Source of the DNA: Sphingomonas aurea
GTDB taxonomy: Bacteria > Pseudomonadota > Alphaproteobacteria > Sphingomonadales > Sphingomonadaceae
Length of the DNA stretch: 64,000 nt
Reading direction: 5' to 3'
NCBI RefSeq assembly: GCF_030678875.1
Contig: NZ_JAUUDS010000008.1
Coordinates: 81,537 to 145,536, forward strand
The position numbers were made by a program, and so were the translations under genes. Each line of letters starts with the position of its first letter. Positions within the stretch are counted from its first letter, which is position 1. Below, one piece after another: positions 36,121 through 44,428 of the stretch. The notes below the pieces were generated by a model. The model made no database searches. It had not been told where the DNA came from and was given only the letters and a program-made list of their open reading frames with translations.

Positions 36121-36497
36121 CCATCCTCTATGCGCTCACCGCCGCCGCGATCATGGGTGCGGCGCTCTACATGATCCTGTCGCGCAACATGATCCGCATC
36201 CTGCTGGGCCTCGCCCTGCTGTCGACCGGCGTCAACCTGATGATTTTCCTCGCCGGCGACTTTTCGAGCCGCCAGCCGCCGCTGATCCGCGAGGGGCAGC
36301 AGGTGCTGGACGAAGCCGCCGACCCGCTGGCGCAGGCGCTGATCCTGACCGCGATCGTCATTGGCTTCGCCCTGACCGTCGTGCTGGCGACGATCGTGAT
36401 GCGCGGCTGGCGGGCGACCGGATCGCTCGACGTGCGCCGCCCCGACGCGCCCGAGCAGCCCGACGATCCCGAACTGCGAGGGCCGGACGCTGACTGA
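36117..36497 (+). CDS. mrpC: Mrp antiporter subunit C
   Basis: 126-residue NuoK-like subunit with three TM helices (VTILYALTAAAIMGAALYMI; LLGLALLSTGVNLMIFL; PLAQALILTAIVIGFALTVV) and a polar C-terminal tail. The GTG start at 36117 overlaps the mrpA stop (GTGA). It is one of the core membrane subunits of the Mrp complex. Confidence 0.9.
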   Translation: MTILYALTAAAIMGAALYMILSRNMIRILLGLALLSTGVNLMIFLAGDFSSRQPPLIREGQQVLDEAADPLAQALILTAIVIGFALTVVLATIVMRGWRATGSLDVRRPDAPEQPDDPELRGPDAD

Positions 36498-37947
36498 TCC
36501 CGTCCTCCTCGTCCTGCCCGTCGTCCTGCCGCTGCTCGTCGCCGCGGTCGCCGCGCTGCTGCGCCATCGGCCACGCGCGGTCGCGGGGTTGTCGATCGCC
36601 GCCCATGCCGCGATCCTGGCGGGTGCCGTGGCGCTGCTCGTCCGCGCGCTGTCGGCCGAGCCGCTGGCGGTCACCATCTTCGGCGGCTGGCCCACGGGCA
36701 TCGGCGTCGGCTTCGCCGCGCGGCTGCCGGGCGCCGTGCTGGTCGTCGTCGCGGCGCTGATCGCCTTTGCCGCCGCGCTCTACGCCGTCGCCGATATCGG
36801 TGCGCGCCGCCGCGCCGGCGGCTATGACGCGCTGTCGCTCGCCATGCTCGCGGCGGTGAACGGCGCGTTCCTGACCACCGACCTGTTCAACCTCTATGTC
36901 TGGTTCGAGCTGGCCCTGGTCGCCGCCCTCGGCCTGATAACGCTCGACCGGCGCGAGGCGCAGATCGGCGGCGCGTTGCGCTACGCCGCCTTTGCGATGC
37001 TGGGCGCGACCGCGATCCTGGCCGGCATCGCGCTCCTCTATGGCGTCACCGGCACCCTCGACCTCGCTACCCTCGGCCGCCTGCTGCGCACGACACCGCC
37101 GAGCGTCGCGACCGCTGCCGCCGCCGCGCTGCTGCTCGGCGGGCTGGCGCTGAAGTCGGGGCTGTTCCCCTTCCACCAGTGGCTGCCCTCCTCCTACGCC
37201 GCCGCGCCGGTGACGGCGGCGGCGGTGTTCGCCGGGCTGCTGACCAAGATGGGTTTCTACGCGTTGGCTGTGGTCCTCGCCGGGCTGTGGGGCGGCACGA
37301 CGCTGCTCCTCCCGCTCGGCCTGATCGCGGCGGCGACGATGGTGCTGGCCGCGCTGTCGGCCTTGACCCAGACCGATATGCGCCGGCTGCTCGGCTATCA
37401 CGTCGCGGCGCAAGTGGGCTACATGGCCGCCGGCCTCGCCACCGGTACCGCACAGGGCGTGACGGCGGCGGTGTTCTACATGATCCACTCGATGATCGTG
37501 CAGGCCAACCTGTTCCTCGGCATCGGCGCGATCCGGCGCGCGACCGGCAGCTGGAACCTGGCGCATACCGGCGGCATGATCCGGTCGAACCCGCTCTTCG
37601 CCTTCCTGTTCGCGGTGCCGATGCTGTCGCTGGCCGGTATCCCGCCGCTGTCGGGCTTCTGGGCCAAGCTGCTGGTGGTGCGCGCCGGGCTGGACGCAGC
37701 GCCGTGGCTGGCGGTGGCGGCGTTGCTGTCGGCGCTCATCACCATCACCTCGGTCGCGATCCTGTGGTCGGAGGCGTGCTGGAAATCGCTGCGCGGGCGC
37801 CGCGTCCGCCGGGTGCCGCCCGCGATGCTGGCCGGCATGGGCGTGCTTTCCGCCGCGACGCTCGCGATCGGGCTGATGCCGGAGCCGGTGCTGCGCGTCG
37901 CCCGCCTGTCGGCCGCCGCCATCGCCCGAATGGGGGGCGGCGCATGA
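36490..37947 (+). CDS. mrpD: Mrp antiporter subunit D
   Basis: ND2/ND4-like antiporter subunit with about 14 TM helices and the conserved KSGLFPFHQWLPSSYAAAPV, LLGYHVAAQVGYMAAGL and SLAGIPPLSGFWAKL segments. Upstream of the first standard start (TTG 36589, 452 aa) the frame continues with a hydrophobic first helix (DPVLLVLPVVLPLLVAAVAA) that MrpD proteins normally have. The only plausible start is CTG at 36490, overlapping the mrpC stop and giving 485 aa, the usual length. I therefore infer a CTG start. Confidence 0.88.
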   Translation: MTDPVLLVLPVVLPLLVAAVAALLRHRPRAVAGLSIAAHAAILAGAVALLVRALSAEPLAVTIFGGWPTGIGVGFAARLPGAVLVVVAALIAFAAALYAVADIGARRRAGGYDALSLAMLAAVNGAFLTTDLFNLYVWFELALVAALGLITLDRREAQIGGALRYAAFAMLGATAILAGIALLYGVTGTLDLATLGRLLRTTPPSVATAAAAALLLGGLALKSGLFPFHQWLPSSYAAAPVTAAAVFAGLLTKMGFYALAVVLAGLWGGTTLLLPLGLIAAATMVLAALSALTQTDMRRLLGYHVAAQVGYMAAGLATGTAQGVTAAVFYMIHSMIVQANLFLGIGAIRRATGSWNLAHTGGMIRSNPLFAFLFAVPMLSLAGIPPLSGFWAKLLVVRAGLDAAPWLAVAALLSALITITSVAILWSEACWKSLRGRRVRRVPPAMLAGMGVLSAATLAIGLMPEPVLRVARLSAAAIARMGGGA

Positions 37948-38270
37948 GGAAGCTCGTCGCCGCCCTTGCGCTGGCCGGCGGGTTCCTGTGGGACCTGCTT
38001 GTCTCGTCGCTGCTGGTCGCGCGCATCGTGCTGGGTCGCCGGGTCGACACAAGACCGGCGATCCTGGTCGTGCCCGTGCACCTGCGGCGCGACTGGGCGG
38101 TGGTGCTCTATGCCTATTGCACCTCGCTGACGCCGGGATCGACCTGCCTCCACATCTCGGCCGACCGGCGGCGGCTCTACCTCCACATCCTCGACGGTCG
38201 CGATCCCGAGGCGACGCGCGCCAGGTTCGCGCGCATCTACGAGCGGCGGCTGATGGAGCTGGAACGATGA
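37944..38270 (+). CDS. mrpE: Mrp antiporter subunit E
   Basis: 108-residue subunit with one or two N-terminal TM helices and a small soluble domain: VVPVHLRRDWAVVLYAYCTS followed by LTPGSTCLHISADRRRLYLH, typical of MrpE. ATG at 37944 overlaps the mrpD stop (ATGA), and its own stop overlaps mrpF in the same way. Confidence 0.9.
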   Translation: MRKLVAALALAGGFLWDLLVSSLLVARIVLGRRVDTRPAILVVPVHLRRDWAVVLYAYCTSLTPGSTCLHISADRRRLYLHILDGRDPEATRARFARIYERRLMELER

Positions 38271-38554
38271 TCGATCTCTCCACGGCAGCCGCCGTTCTGG
38301 CCGTGCCACTGTGCGTCGCGCTCGCGCTCGCCGGGTGGCGGATGGTGAAGGGGCCGAGCTTCGCCGACCGGTTCGTCGCGCTCGACATGCTGACTGCGGT
38401 CGCGGTCGCATTCGCCGCGCTGACCGCGGTCGCGACCGGGCGCAGCGCCTTTCTCGACATCGCGCTCGGCCTGTCGCTCATCAACTTCGTCGCCACCGCC
38501 GCTTTCGCGCTGTTCCTCGAGCGCAAGAGCCGGCGCGAGGGGACGGCGCGATGA
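38267..38554 (+). CDS. mrpF: Mrp antiporter subunit F
   Basis: 95-residue subunit with three TM helices. GPSFADRFVALDMLTAVAVA and LDIALGLSLINFVATAAFA are the MrpF family features. ATGA overlap with mrpE at 38267-38270. Confidence 0.9.
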   Translation: MIDLSTAAAVLAVPLCVALALAGWRMVKGPSFADRFVALDMLTAVAVAFAALTAVATGRSAFLDIALGLSLINFVATAAFALFLERKSRREGTAR

Positions 38555-38898
38555 TCGGCCCCATCTTCGGCGTCGCCCTCATCACACTGGGCGTCGCCTT
38601 CCTGCTGATCGCCGCGATCGGGCTGATCCGCCTGTCCGATCCGCTCCAGCGGATGCACAGCGCGACCAAGGCCGGTACGCTCGGCACCGCGCTGGTGGTG
38701 GTCGGCGTGCTGGCGATCGGCGATGTCGCCCGGCCCTCGACCGGCATCCTGACGATCCTGTTCCTGCTGCTGACGCTACCGCTCGGCGCCCAGCTGCTCG
38801 GCCGCGCCAGCTATCTCTCGGGCGCGCCGCTGGAGGGGATCGACGACGATCCGCTGGCGGAGGAGTTGGAGAAGGAGGAAGAGGACACCACCGCATAA
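38551..38898 (+). CDS. mrpG: Mrp antiporter subunit G
   Basis: 115-residue subunit with three TM helices. The hallmark LIRLSDPLQRMHSATKAGTL is present after TM1, followed by a hydrophobic pair and an acidic tail (DDDPLAEELEKEEEDTTA). ATGA overlap with mrpF. Last gene of the mrp operon; a palindromic repeat follows 6 bp after the stop. Confidence 0.9.
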   Translation: MIGPIFGVALITLGVAFLLIAAIGLIRLSDPLQRMHSATKAGTLGTALVVVGVLAIGDVARPSTGILTILFLLLTLPLGAQLLGRASYLSGAPLEGIDDDPLAEELEKEEEDTTA

Positions 38899-38904
38899 CC
38901 CCCG

Positions 38905-38955
38905 CGCTCCCGCGAACGCGGGAGCCAGTACCGGGTCCCCGCCTTTGCCGGGACA
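38905..38955. repeat. GC-rich palindromes after mrpG
   Basis: gctcccgcgaacgcgggagc (38905-38924) is a perfect hairpin, followed by a second imperfect one, ccgggtccccgcctttgccggg. It lies in the 75-bp convergent gap between mrpG and the cinA-like gene and is related to the window's REP units. It may act as terminator for both. Confidence 0.5.
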
Positions 38956-38973
38956 CAAGAGGTGGTGACGGTG

Positions 38974-39750
38974 CTAGATCCCGCCCGCCGTCACCGCGCG
39001 ACCATCCGCTACCAGTGCGGCGGTCAGCTCCGCCAGGCACGCGTCGACCACCGCCTCGTTAGGGCTGCGCGCGACGAAGTTCGCGCCGGTCCGCCCTTCA
39101 CGAAAGAAGGGGTAGCTGCCGATCGCCACCCCAGGATGCGCCTTCTCTGTCGTCCGCAGCAGGTCGGCAACCTCACTCTCGGCGACCCAGCAGCCGATCG
39201 ACTTCGACACCACCGGGCGCCCGCCTGGGAGCGTGCCCGTCAGCGCGTCGAGCATCCCGGCGGTGATGTGCGGCACGCCAGCCATGATGAAGACGTTGCC
39301 GATGCGGATGCCGGGCGCGCCCGACACGCGGTTCTCGATCAGCCCGGCCCCCGCCGGCACCCGTGCCATCCGCGCTCGCGCCTCGGTCAGCCCGCCGCGC
39401 GTCGCGTAATACGCCTCCAGCACCGCCATCGCCTGCGGGTGATGCACCACCTCGACCCCCAGCGCCGCCGCAATCGCATCAACGGTAATGTCGTCGTGGG
39501 TCGGCCCGATCCCGCCGGTGGTGAACAGGTAATCGTTACGGGCGCGAAGCTGGTTCACCGCCTCGACGATCGCGTCCTCGCGGTCACCGACCACACGCAC
39601 CTCGGCCAGGCGGATGCCCTGCACGTTCAGCCAGGCGGCGATCTGCGCGACGTTCCGGTCCTGCGTCCGCCCCGACAGGATCTCGTCGCCGATCACCACC
39701 AGCGCCGCGGTCCAGATGCGTTCGTCCCGTGTCATGCCGGCCTCTGTCAT
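38974..39750 (-). CDS. CinA-like molybdopterin-binding domain protein
   Basis: 258-residue protein with a MoCF_biosynth (MoaB/MogA-like) domain: ALVVIGDEILSGRTQDRNVA, LFTTGGIGPTHDDITVDAIA and IRIGNVFIMAGVPHIT. It corresponds to the N-terminal half of CinA (COG1058) without the C-terminal PncC deamidase, a common stand-alone form in alphaproteobacteria. By similarity to CinA it may be an ADP-ribose pyrophosphatase-like enzyme, but function is uncertain. I chose ATG 39750; 39735 and 39786 are alternatives. Divergent from map. Confidence 0.82.
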   Translation of the reverse strand: MTEAGMTRDERIWTAALVVIGDEILSGRTQDRNVAQIAAWLNVQGIRLAEVRVVGDREDAIVEAVNQLRARNDYLFTTGGIGPTHDDITVDAIAAALGVEVVHHPQAMAVLEAYYATRGGLTEARARMARVPAGAGLIENRVSGAPGIRIGNVFIMAGVPHITAGMLDALTGTLPGGRPVVSKSIGCWVAESEVADLLRTTEKAHPGVAIGSYPFFREGRTGANFVARSPNEAVVDACLAELTAALVADGRAVTAGGI

Positions 39751-39800
39751 GTCCGTGCCATAGCCTCGCCAAATCGCCGCCGCCACGCTATATGACGGTG

Positions 39801-40628
39801 ATGACCGATTACGTGACCGTGACCTCCGATGCCCCCCTCGCGCGCACCGGCGCGATCAAGCTCCACGGCCCCGCCGCCTTTGCGGGCATGCACAAGGCCG
39901 GGCGCCTCGCCGCCGAGACGCTCGACATGCTGGTGCCGCACATGGTGCCCGGCGTGACCACGGCGGAGCTGGACCGGCTGATCTACGATTTCGTGACGGC
40001 GAACGGCGGCGTGCCGGCGACGCTCGGCTATCGCGGCTACACCCACTCGACCTGCATCTCGATCAATCACGTCGTCTGCCACGGCATTCCGTCGGAGAAG
40101 ACGCTGAAATCGGGCGACATCGTCAATGTCGACGTTACCCCGATCGTCGATGGCTGGCACGGCGATTCCAGCCGCATGTACCTTATCGGCGACGTGCCGC
40201 TGAAGGCACGCCGGCTGGTCGAGGTGACCTACGAGTGCCTGATGCTCGGCATCGAACAGGCGAAGCCCGGCAACCGCATGGGCGACGTGGCCCACGCCAT
40301 CCAGATCCATGCCGAGCGCCACCGCTACGGCGTGGTCCGCGACTTCTGCGGCCACGGCCTCGGCCGCCTGTTCCACGACGCGCCTGAGGTCGTCCATGTC
40401 GGCCGCCCCGGCACCGGGCCGGAGCTGAAGCCGGGCATGATCTTCACGATCGAGCCGATGGTGAACATCGGCCGCCCCGACGTGAAGCTGCTCGACGATG
40501 GCTGGACGGCGGTGACCCGCGACCGCTCGCTCTCGGCGCAGTTCGAGCATTCGATCGGCATCACCGAGACGGGCTGCGAGATCTTCACGCTTAGCCCGGC
40601 GGGCCATCACCAGCCGCCCTACGCCTGA
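39801..40628 (+). CDS. map: Methionine aminopeptidase type I
   Basis: Removes the initiator Met from nascent proteins. The 275-residue chain has the five metal ligands of the pita-bread fold: VNVDVTPIVDGWHGDSS (two Asp), CGHGLGRLFH (His), IFTIEPM (Glu) and FEHSIGI (Glu), with the substrate His in STCISINHVVCHG. There is no N-terminal zinc-finger extension, so it is type Ia. ATG 39801 is preferred; an in-frame ATG at 39792 is nearby. Confidence 0.95.
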   Translation: MTDYVTVTSDAPLARTGAIKLHGPAAFAGMHKAGRLAAETLDMLVPHMVPGVTTAELDRLIYDFVTANGGVPATLGYRGYTHSTCISINHVVCHGIPSEKTLKSGDIVNVDVTPIVDGWHGDSSRMYLIGDVPLKARRLVEVTYECLMLGIEQAKPGNRMGDVAHAIQIHAERHRYGVVRDFCGHGLGRLFHDAPEVVHVGRPGTGPELKPGMIFTIEPMVNIGRPDVKLLDDGWTAVTRDRSLSAQFEHSIGITETGCEIFTLSPAGHHQPPYA

Positions 40629-40635
40629 TCCTGGG

Positions 40636-40665
40636 TCGGTCATTGCCGCGAAGGCGGGGATGACG
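40636..40665. repeat. REP half-unit
   Basis: tcattgccgcgaaggcgggg followed by atgacgg, one arm of the palindrome family found in full at 26326, 51327 and 63087. It lies 8 bp after the map stop. Confidence 0.5.
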
Positions 40666-40690
40666 GATTGGTACAGGTCCACCCCCACTC

Positions 40691-40795
40691 TAATCGCCTC
40701 ACCCGATCGGTCGCATCGGAATAATCGCCTTTATTGCTGCACCGCAGCACCCTACAGGGCTCCCGTTTCGCACTGCACAAACGGGAGTTCCCCTC
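40691..40795 (+). promoter_or_regulatory. ahpC control region with repeats and Shine-Dalgarno-sequestering hairpin
   Basis: taatcgcct occurs twice (40691-40699 and 40722-40730, 31 bp apart, three helical turns). The second copy is inside aataa-N6-ttatt (40720-40735). This could bind OxyR or another peroxide regulator, although no full OxyR consensus is visible. In the leader, ctcccgttt (40760-40768) pairs perfectly with aaacgggag (40779-40787). The Shine-Dalgarno gggag (40783-40787), 8 nt before the ATG, is wholly inside this 9-bp stem. Confidence 0.5.
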
Positions 40796-41359
40796 ATGTC
40801 GATCATCGGCACCACGCTGAAGCCGTTCACCGCCCAGGCCTATAAGGCTGGCAAGTTCATCACCGTGTCCGAGGCCGACGTGCTCGGCAAATGGGCGGTG
40901 TTCTTCTTCTACCCGGCCGACTTCACCTTCGTCTGCCCGACCGAGCTGGAGGACCTGGCCGACAACTACGCCACCTTCCAGAAGATGGGTGTCGAGGTCT
41001 ACTCGGTGTCGACCGACACGCATTTCAGCCACAAGGCTTGGCACGACAGCTCGCCCGCGATCGGCAAGATCGCCTACACCATGCTCGGTGACCCCGCCGG
41101 CGTCGTGACCAACAATTTCGGCGTGATGCGCGAGGGTCAGGGCCTGGCCGACCGCGGCACCTTCGTCGTCGATCCGGACGGCGTGATCCAGCTGATGGAG
41201 ATCACCAGCGAGGGCGTCGGCCGCAACGCGATGGAGCTGCTGCGCAAGATCAAGGCGGCCCAGTACATCGCCGCCCATCCGGGCGAGGTCTGCCCCGCCA
41301 AGTGGGAAGAGGGCGAGACCACGCTGGCCCCGTCGCTCGACCTCGTCGGCAAGATCTGA
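40796..41359 (+). CDS. ahpC: Alkyl hydroperoxide reductase subunit C (2-Cys peroxiredoxin)
   Basis: 187-residue peroxiredoxin of the Prx1/AhpC type. It reduces H2O2 and organic peroxides with the peroxidatic Cys47 ([10 protein letters not shown]) and the resolving Cys166 (GEVCPAKW). Reductant comes from AhpF, encoded 150 bp downstream. Length equals that of enterobacterial AhpC. Translation may be limited by the leader hairpin that covers the ribosome-binding site. Confidence 0.97.
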   Translation: MSIIGTTLKPFTAQAYKAGKFITVSEADVLGKWAVFFFYPADFTFVCPTELEDLADNYATFQKMGVEVYSVSTDTHFSHKAWHDSSPAIGKIAYTMLGDPAGVVTNNFGVMREGQGLADRGTFVVDPDGVIQLMEITSEGVGRNAMELLRKIKAAQYIAAHPGEVCPAKWEEGETTLAPSLDLVGKI

Positions 41360-41365
41360 CGACCT

Positions 41366-41490
41366 AGCTCCTCCCCTACAAGGGGAGGTGGCAGGCCGCA
41401 GGCCTGACGGAGGGGTGTCACCCTCTCGATAGCGCGACACCCCTCCACCACCGCTTCGCGGCGGTCCCCCTCCCCCTATGGGGGAGGATT
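41366..41490. repeat. Palindromic repeat in the ahpC-ahpF spacer
   Basis: The left arm starts ctcctcccctacaaggggag and the right arm ends ccccctatgggggagga. The right half (acccctccaccaccg ... gcggcggtccccctccccct) is nearly identical to the right half of the element inside ligD (24448-24500). The left half differs in its inner part (gtggcaggccgcaggcctgac). It fills almost the entire 150-bp ahpC-ahpF gap and could attenuate ahpF relative to ahpC. Confidence 0.8.
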
Positions 41491-41509
41491 GTCTCAAGGA
41501 GCCCGCACC

Positions 41510-43090
41510 GTGCTTGACGTCAATCTCAAGACCCAGCTGAAGACCTACCTCGCCAACATCCGCACGCCGATCGAACTGGCCGCCGCCGCCGACGATTCGT
41601 CGAAGTCGCGCGAGATGATGCAGCTGCTGTCGGACATCGCCGCGCTGTCGGACAAGGTCACGATCGTGCACGGTGACGACGACGCGCGCCGCCCCTCCTT
41701 CCTGATCCGCCGCATCGGCACCGACGTCGCGGTGCGCTTCGCCGGCATTCCGCTGGGCCATGAATTCACCTCGCTGATCCTCGCCCTGCTCCAGGTCGGC
41801 GGCCATCCGCCCAGGCTGGCACCCGAGATGATCGAGCAGATCGCTGCCCTCGACGGTGACTATGAATTCGAGACCTATTTCTCGCTCACCTGCCAGAACT
41901 GCCCCGACGTGGTGCAGGCGCTGAACGTGATGAGCGTCGTCAACCCGCGCATCCGCCACACCGCGATCGAGGGCGGGCTGTTCCAGGACGAGGTCGCCGC
42001 CCGCAACATCCTGTCGGTCCCGGCCATCTTCCTGAACGGCGAGCCGTTCGCGCAGGGGCGCATGGAGGTGGAGCAGATCCTGGCCAAACTCGACACCGGC
42101 GCCGGCGCCCGCACCGCCGCGGCGATCGCGGCGAAGGATCCGTTCGACGTCCTCGTCGTCGGCGGCGGCCCGGCCGGCGCGTCGGCGGCGATCTATGCCG
42201 CGCGCAAGGGCATCCGCACCGGCCTCGTCGCAGAGCGGTTCGGCGGGCAGGTGCTCGACACCATGGCGATCGAGAACTTCATCTCTGTCCAGCACACCGA
42301 GGGGCCGAAGCTCGCCCAGCAGCTGGAGGCGCATGTCGACCAGTACGGCGTCGACATGATGAACCTCCAGCGCGCCGAGAAGCTGGTGCCCGCGCGCAGC
42401 CCCGGCGGGCTGCACGAGGTGCGCCTCGCCGGCGGTGCGACGCTGAAGGCGCGCACGGTGATCCTGTCGACCGGCGCGCGCTGGCGCAGCATGAACGTGC
42501 CCGGCGAGGACGCGTACCGGAACAAGGGCGTGACCTATTGCCCGCACTGCGACGGCCCGCTGTTCCGCGGCAAGCGCGTCGCGGTGATCGGCGGCGGCAA
42601 TTCGGGTGTCGAGGCGGCGATCGACCTCGCCGGCCTGGTCGCGCACGTCACGCTGATCGAGTATGCCGCCGACCTGAAGGCCGACGCGGTGCTCCAGCGC
42701 AAGCTCGCCAGCCTGCCCAACGTCACCGTCGTCACCTCGGCGCTGACCACCGAGGTGGTCGGCGACGGCACCCGCGTCACCGCGCTCCACTACAAGGACC
42801 GCACCACCGGTGCCGCGCACGAGATCCCGCTGGAGGGGGTGTTCGTCCAGATCGGCCTCGTCCCCAACACCGAGTGGCTGAAGGACAGCATCGCCCTGAC
42901 CCTTCACGGCGAGATCGAGGTCGATGCGCGCGGCGAAACCAGCGCCGCCGGCATCTTCGCCGCCGGCGACGTGACGACCGTGCCGTTCAAGCAGATCGTG
43001 ATCGCGATGGGCGAGGGCTCGAAGGCGTCGCTGTCGGCGTTCGACTATCTGATCCGCCTGCCCGCCGAAGTGGAGTCGGCGGCGGCGTGA
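41510..43090 (+). CDS. ahpF: Alkyl hydroperoxide reductase subunit F
   Basis: 526-residue NADH-dependent flavoprotein that re-reduces AhpC. The N-terminal tandem thioredoxin-like domain holds the CxxC pair C128/C131 (TCQNCPD). The C-terminal thioredoxin-reductase part has the FAD site [19 protein letters not shown], the redox CxxC C344/C347 (YCPHCDGP), an NADH site [18 protein letters not shown] and [22 protein letters not shown] 41510 is chosen because AAGGAG lies 8 nt upstream; the TTG at 41489 lies in the repeat element. Confidence 0.96.
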   Translation: MLDVNLKTQLKTYLANIRTPIELAAAADDSSKSREMMQLLSDIAALSDKVTIVHGDDDARRPSFLIRRIGTDVAVRFAGIPLGHEFTSLILALLQVGGHPPRLAPEMIEQIAALDGDYEFETYFSLTCQNCPDVVQALNVMSVVNPRIRHTAIEGGLFQDEVAARNILSVPAIFLNGEPFAQGRMEVEQILAKLDTGAGARTAAAIAAKDPFDVLVVGGGPAGASAAIYAARKGIRTGLVAERFGGQVLDTMAIENFISVQHTEGPKLAQQLEAHVDQYGVDMMNLQRAEKLVPARSPGGLHEVRLAGGATLKARTVILSTGARWRSMNVPGEDAYRNKGVTYCPHCDGPLFRGKRVAVIGGGNSGVEAAIDLAGLVAHVTLIEYAADLKADAVLQRKLASLPNVTVVTSALTTEVVGDGTRVTALHYKDRTTGAAHEIPLEGVFVQIGLVPNTEWLKDSIALTLHGEIEVDARGETSAAGIFAAGDVTTVPFKQIVIAMGEGSKASLSAFDYLIRLPAEVESAAA

Positions 43091-43102
43091 TGTGTCGGCC
43101 AC

Positions 43103-43128
43103 GATGCGAGGAGCGCGCGCCTCGCATC
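43103..43128 (+). terminator. Hairpin after ahpF
   Basis: gatgcgagg (43103-43111) pairs with cctcgcatc (43120-43128) around an 8-nt loop, 12 bp after the ahpF stop. There is no T-tract. The rest of the 291-bp gap (43129-43329) shows no gene that I can support. Confidence 0.35.
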
Positions 43129-43329
43129 TGCCTGCCGCCATCATCTCACCCGTGGGCGACGTCCGCACCGAGACCCAGGATCGGATGTGCAAGCATGCGA
43201 GCGGGCCGGATCGAACCCGCCGTCGCGTGACCGCCAGACGATCGTCTGGCCGGTGCGGCCGGGTGCCGGCAAGACGCGCCGTTGTCGCGGCATGACCGCG
43301 TCGGTCGCATCAGCTTCGCCGCAACGACA

Positions 43330-43359
43330 AAGGGCTGCCGGATCGCTCCGACAACCCTT
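43330..43359 (-). terminator. Rho-independent terminator of the PEPxxWA gene
   Basis: On the minus strand a 12-bp imperfect stem (aagggttgtcgg / ccggcagccctt) with a 6-nt loop is followed by ttgtcgttg. It lies 22 bp after the stop of the PEPxxWA-CTERM gene. Confidence 0.5.
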
Positions 43360-43381
43360 CATGTCTATCCGAAGAAGCAGA

Positions 43382-44092
43382 TCAGGCGATGACCGCCTTG
43401 GTGCTGCGGCGGCGATAGCGGGCGCTGGCGCCGACCATGCCGAAGCCGACGAGCATCATCGCCCAGGTGGCGGGCTCCGGCACCGCGGCGACGTTCAGGA
43501 CGCCGAACACGTCGGCCGAGGCGTTGCCGCCCTCACGGACGTGGAACTCGTTGGCGCCCGAGTTCAGGAAGCCGTCACCCACGACGTTGGTCAGGCCGAG
43601 CAGCTTGAAGGTATAGGCCTGGCCGTTGACGGTGAAGGTGTCCGCGGTCTGCAGCGACGGGAAGGTGATGTAGTCGGCGTTCTCGTCAGCGGTGCCGGTG
43701 TTCGGCGTGCTGTTCAGGCCCAGGATGAAGCTCTTGGTGAAGGCGCCGATCGCGGGGTCCGAGAAGTTGAACGCCAGGTTCAGGCCGATGCTGGTCAGCT
43801 CGGTGCCGTTGTTGATCGTGCCGTTGTAGTAGGAGATCGAGCCGATCTTGAACTGCTGACCGACCGTCGCCGAGAACGGCGTGTTGGCCGCGAAGGTCAT
43901 CTCGTTGACCTTGCCGCCGTCGGCAGCAACGCCCCAGGTGAGGTGGTTGGTGCCGGTGCCGGTCGACGTGCCCGTCGTCGGCTTGGCATCGACGAAGGTC
44001 GCCGTCGTGGTGCCGGTGACGTTGTTTGCGGCGAGAGCCGGCGAAGCCGCAACGGAAGCGGCCAGAACTGCGATTGAAAAGATCTTCTTCAT
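43382..44092 (-). CDS. PEPxxWA-CTERM protein with choice-of-anchor K-like domain
   Basis: 236-residue exported protein. Signal peptide (MKKIFSIAVLAASVAASPAL), a beta-rich body with NHLTWGVAADGG and FKIGSISYYNGTINNGTELT that resembles choice-of-anchor K domains, and a C-terminal sorting tail VPEPATWAMMLVGFGMVGA plus RYRRR. In PEP-CTERM systems such tails are cut and the protein delivered to the cell surface by an exosortase. No exosortase is in the window. ATG 44092 with GGGG upstream is favoured over the longer frame to 44185. Function unknown. Confidence 0.85.
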   Translation of the reverse strand: MKKIFSIAVLAASVAASPALAANNVTGTTTATFVDAKPTTGTSTGTGTNHLTWGVAADGGKVNEMTFAANTPFSATVGQQFKIGSISYYNGTINNGTELTSIGLNLAFNFSDPAIGAFTKSFILGLNSTPNTGTADENADYITFPSLQTADTFTVNGQAYTFKLLGLTNVVGDGFLNSGANEFHVREGGNASADVFGVLNVAAVPEPATWAMMLVGFGMVGASARYRRRSTKAVIA

Positions 44093-44428
44093 TTTCCCCA
44101 ACCCTTTAGCGGAATGATTACCGGGTGTTGATCCCTGGACGTCTAATGCCAAAACTTTCGCGAAGATGAACGGGAGAAATGACACGGCTATTTTCAGTCA
44201 TCCAAATCGATGCGCGCACCAGTACTACGTGATTATTGAAGGGCTTGTTTGGTTAAGCTAGCCTCGAAAAGGTACATCCCGCCGCTCAATTCGTTTCACA
44301 ATGCGACATCACTCATATTTGTCTTAATAAGATCGTCGAAAACTGCTTTTTGCTCCGGACATGCTGCCGCCACATGCCTGACGACCGTTCGGGGTGACGT
44401 GCCGGCCCCACCTCGCTATGGCGCGCGC
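44093..44428. promoter_or_regulatory. AT-richer divergent region between PEPxxWA gene and purL
   Basis: This 336-bp gap has no gene I can support. It is visibly more AT-rich than the surroundings (for example 44180-44345), with stretches such as gattattgaag and cttaataagatc, and must hold the promoters of both divergent genes. I could not assign specific boxes. No PurR or purine riboswitch structure was recognised. Confidence 0.4.

Noticed and set aside
38974..39750. Full-length CinA or molybdenum cofactor enzyme
   Set aside because: Only the N-terminal MoCF-like domain is present and no moa/moe genes are adjacent.
43180..43290. tRNA-like T-loop (gttcgatcc on the minus strand)
   Set aside because: The T-stem does not pair around it, and no acceptor stem or anticodon arm of proper length can be folded.
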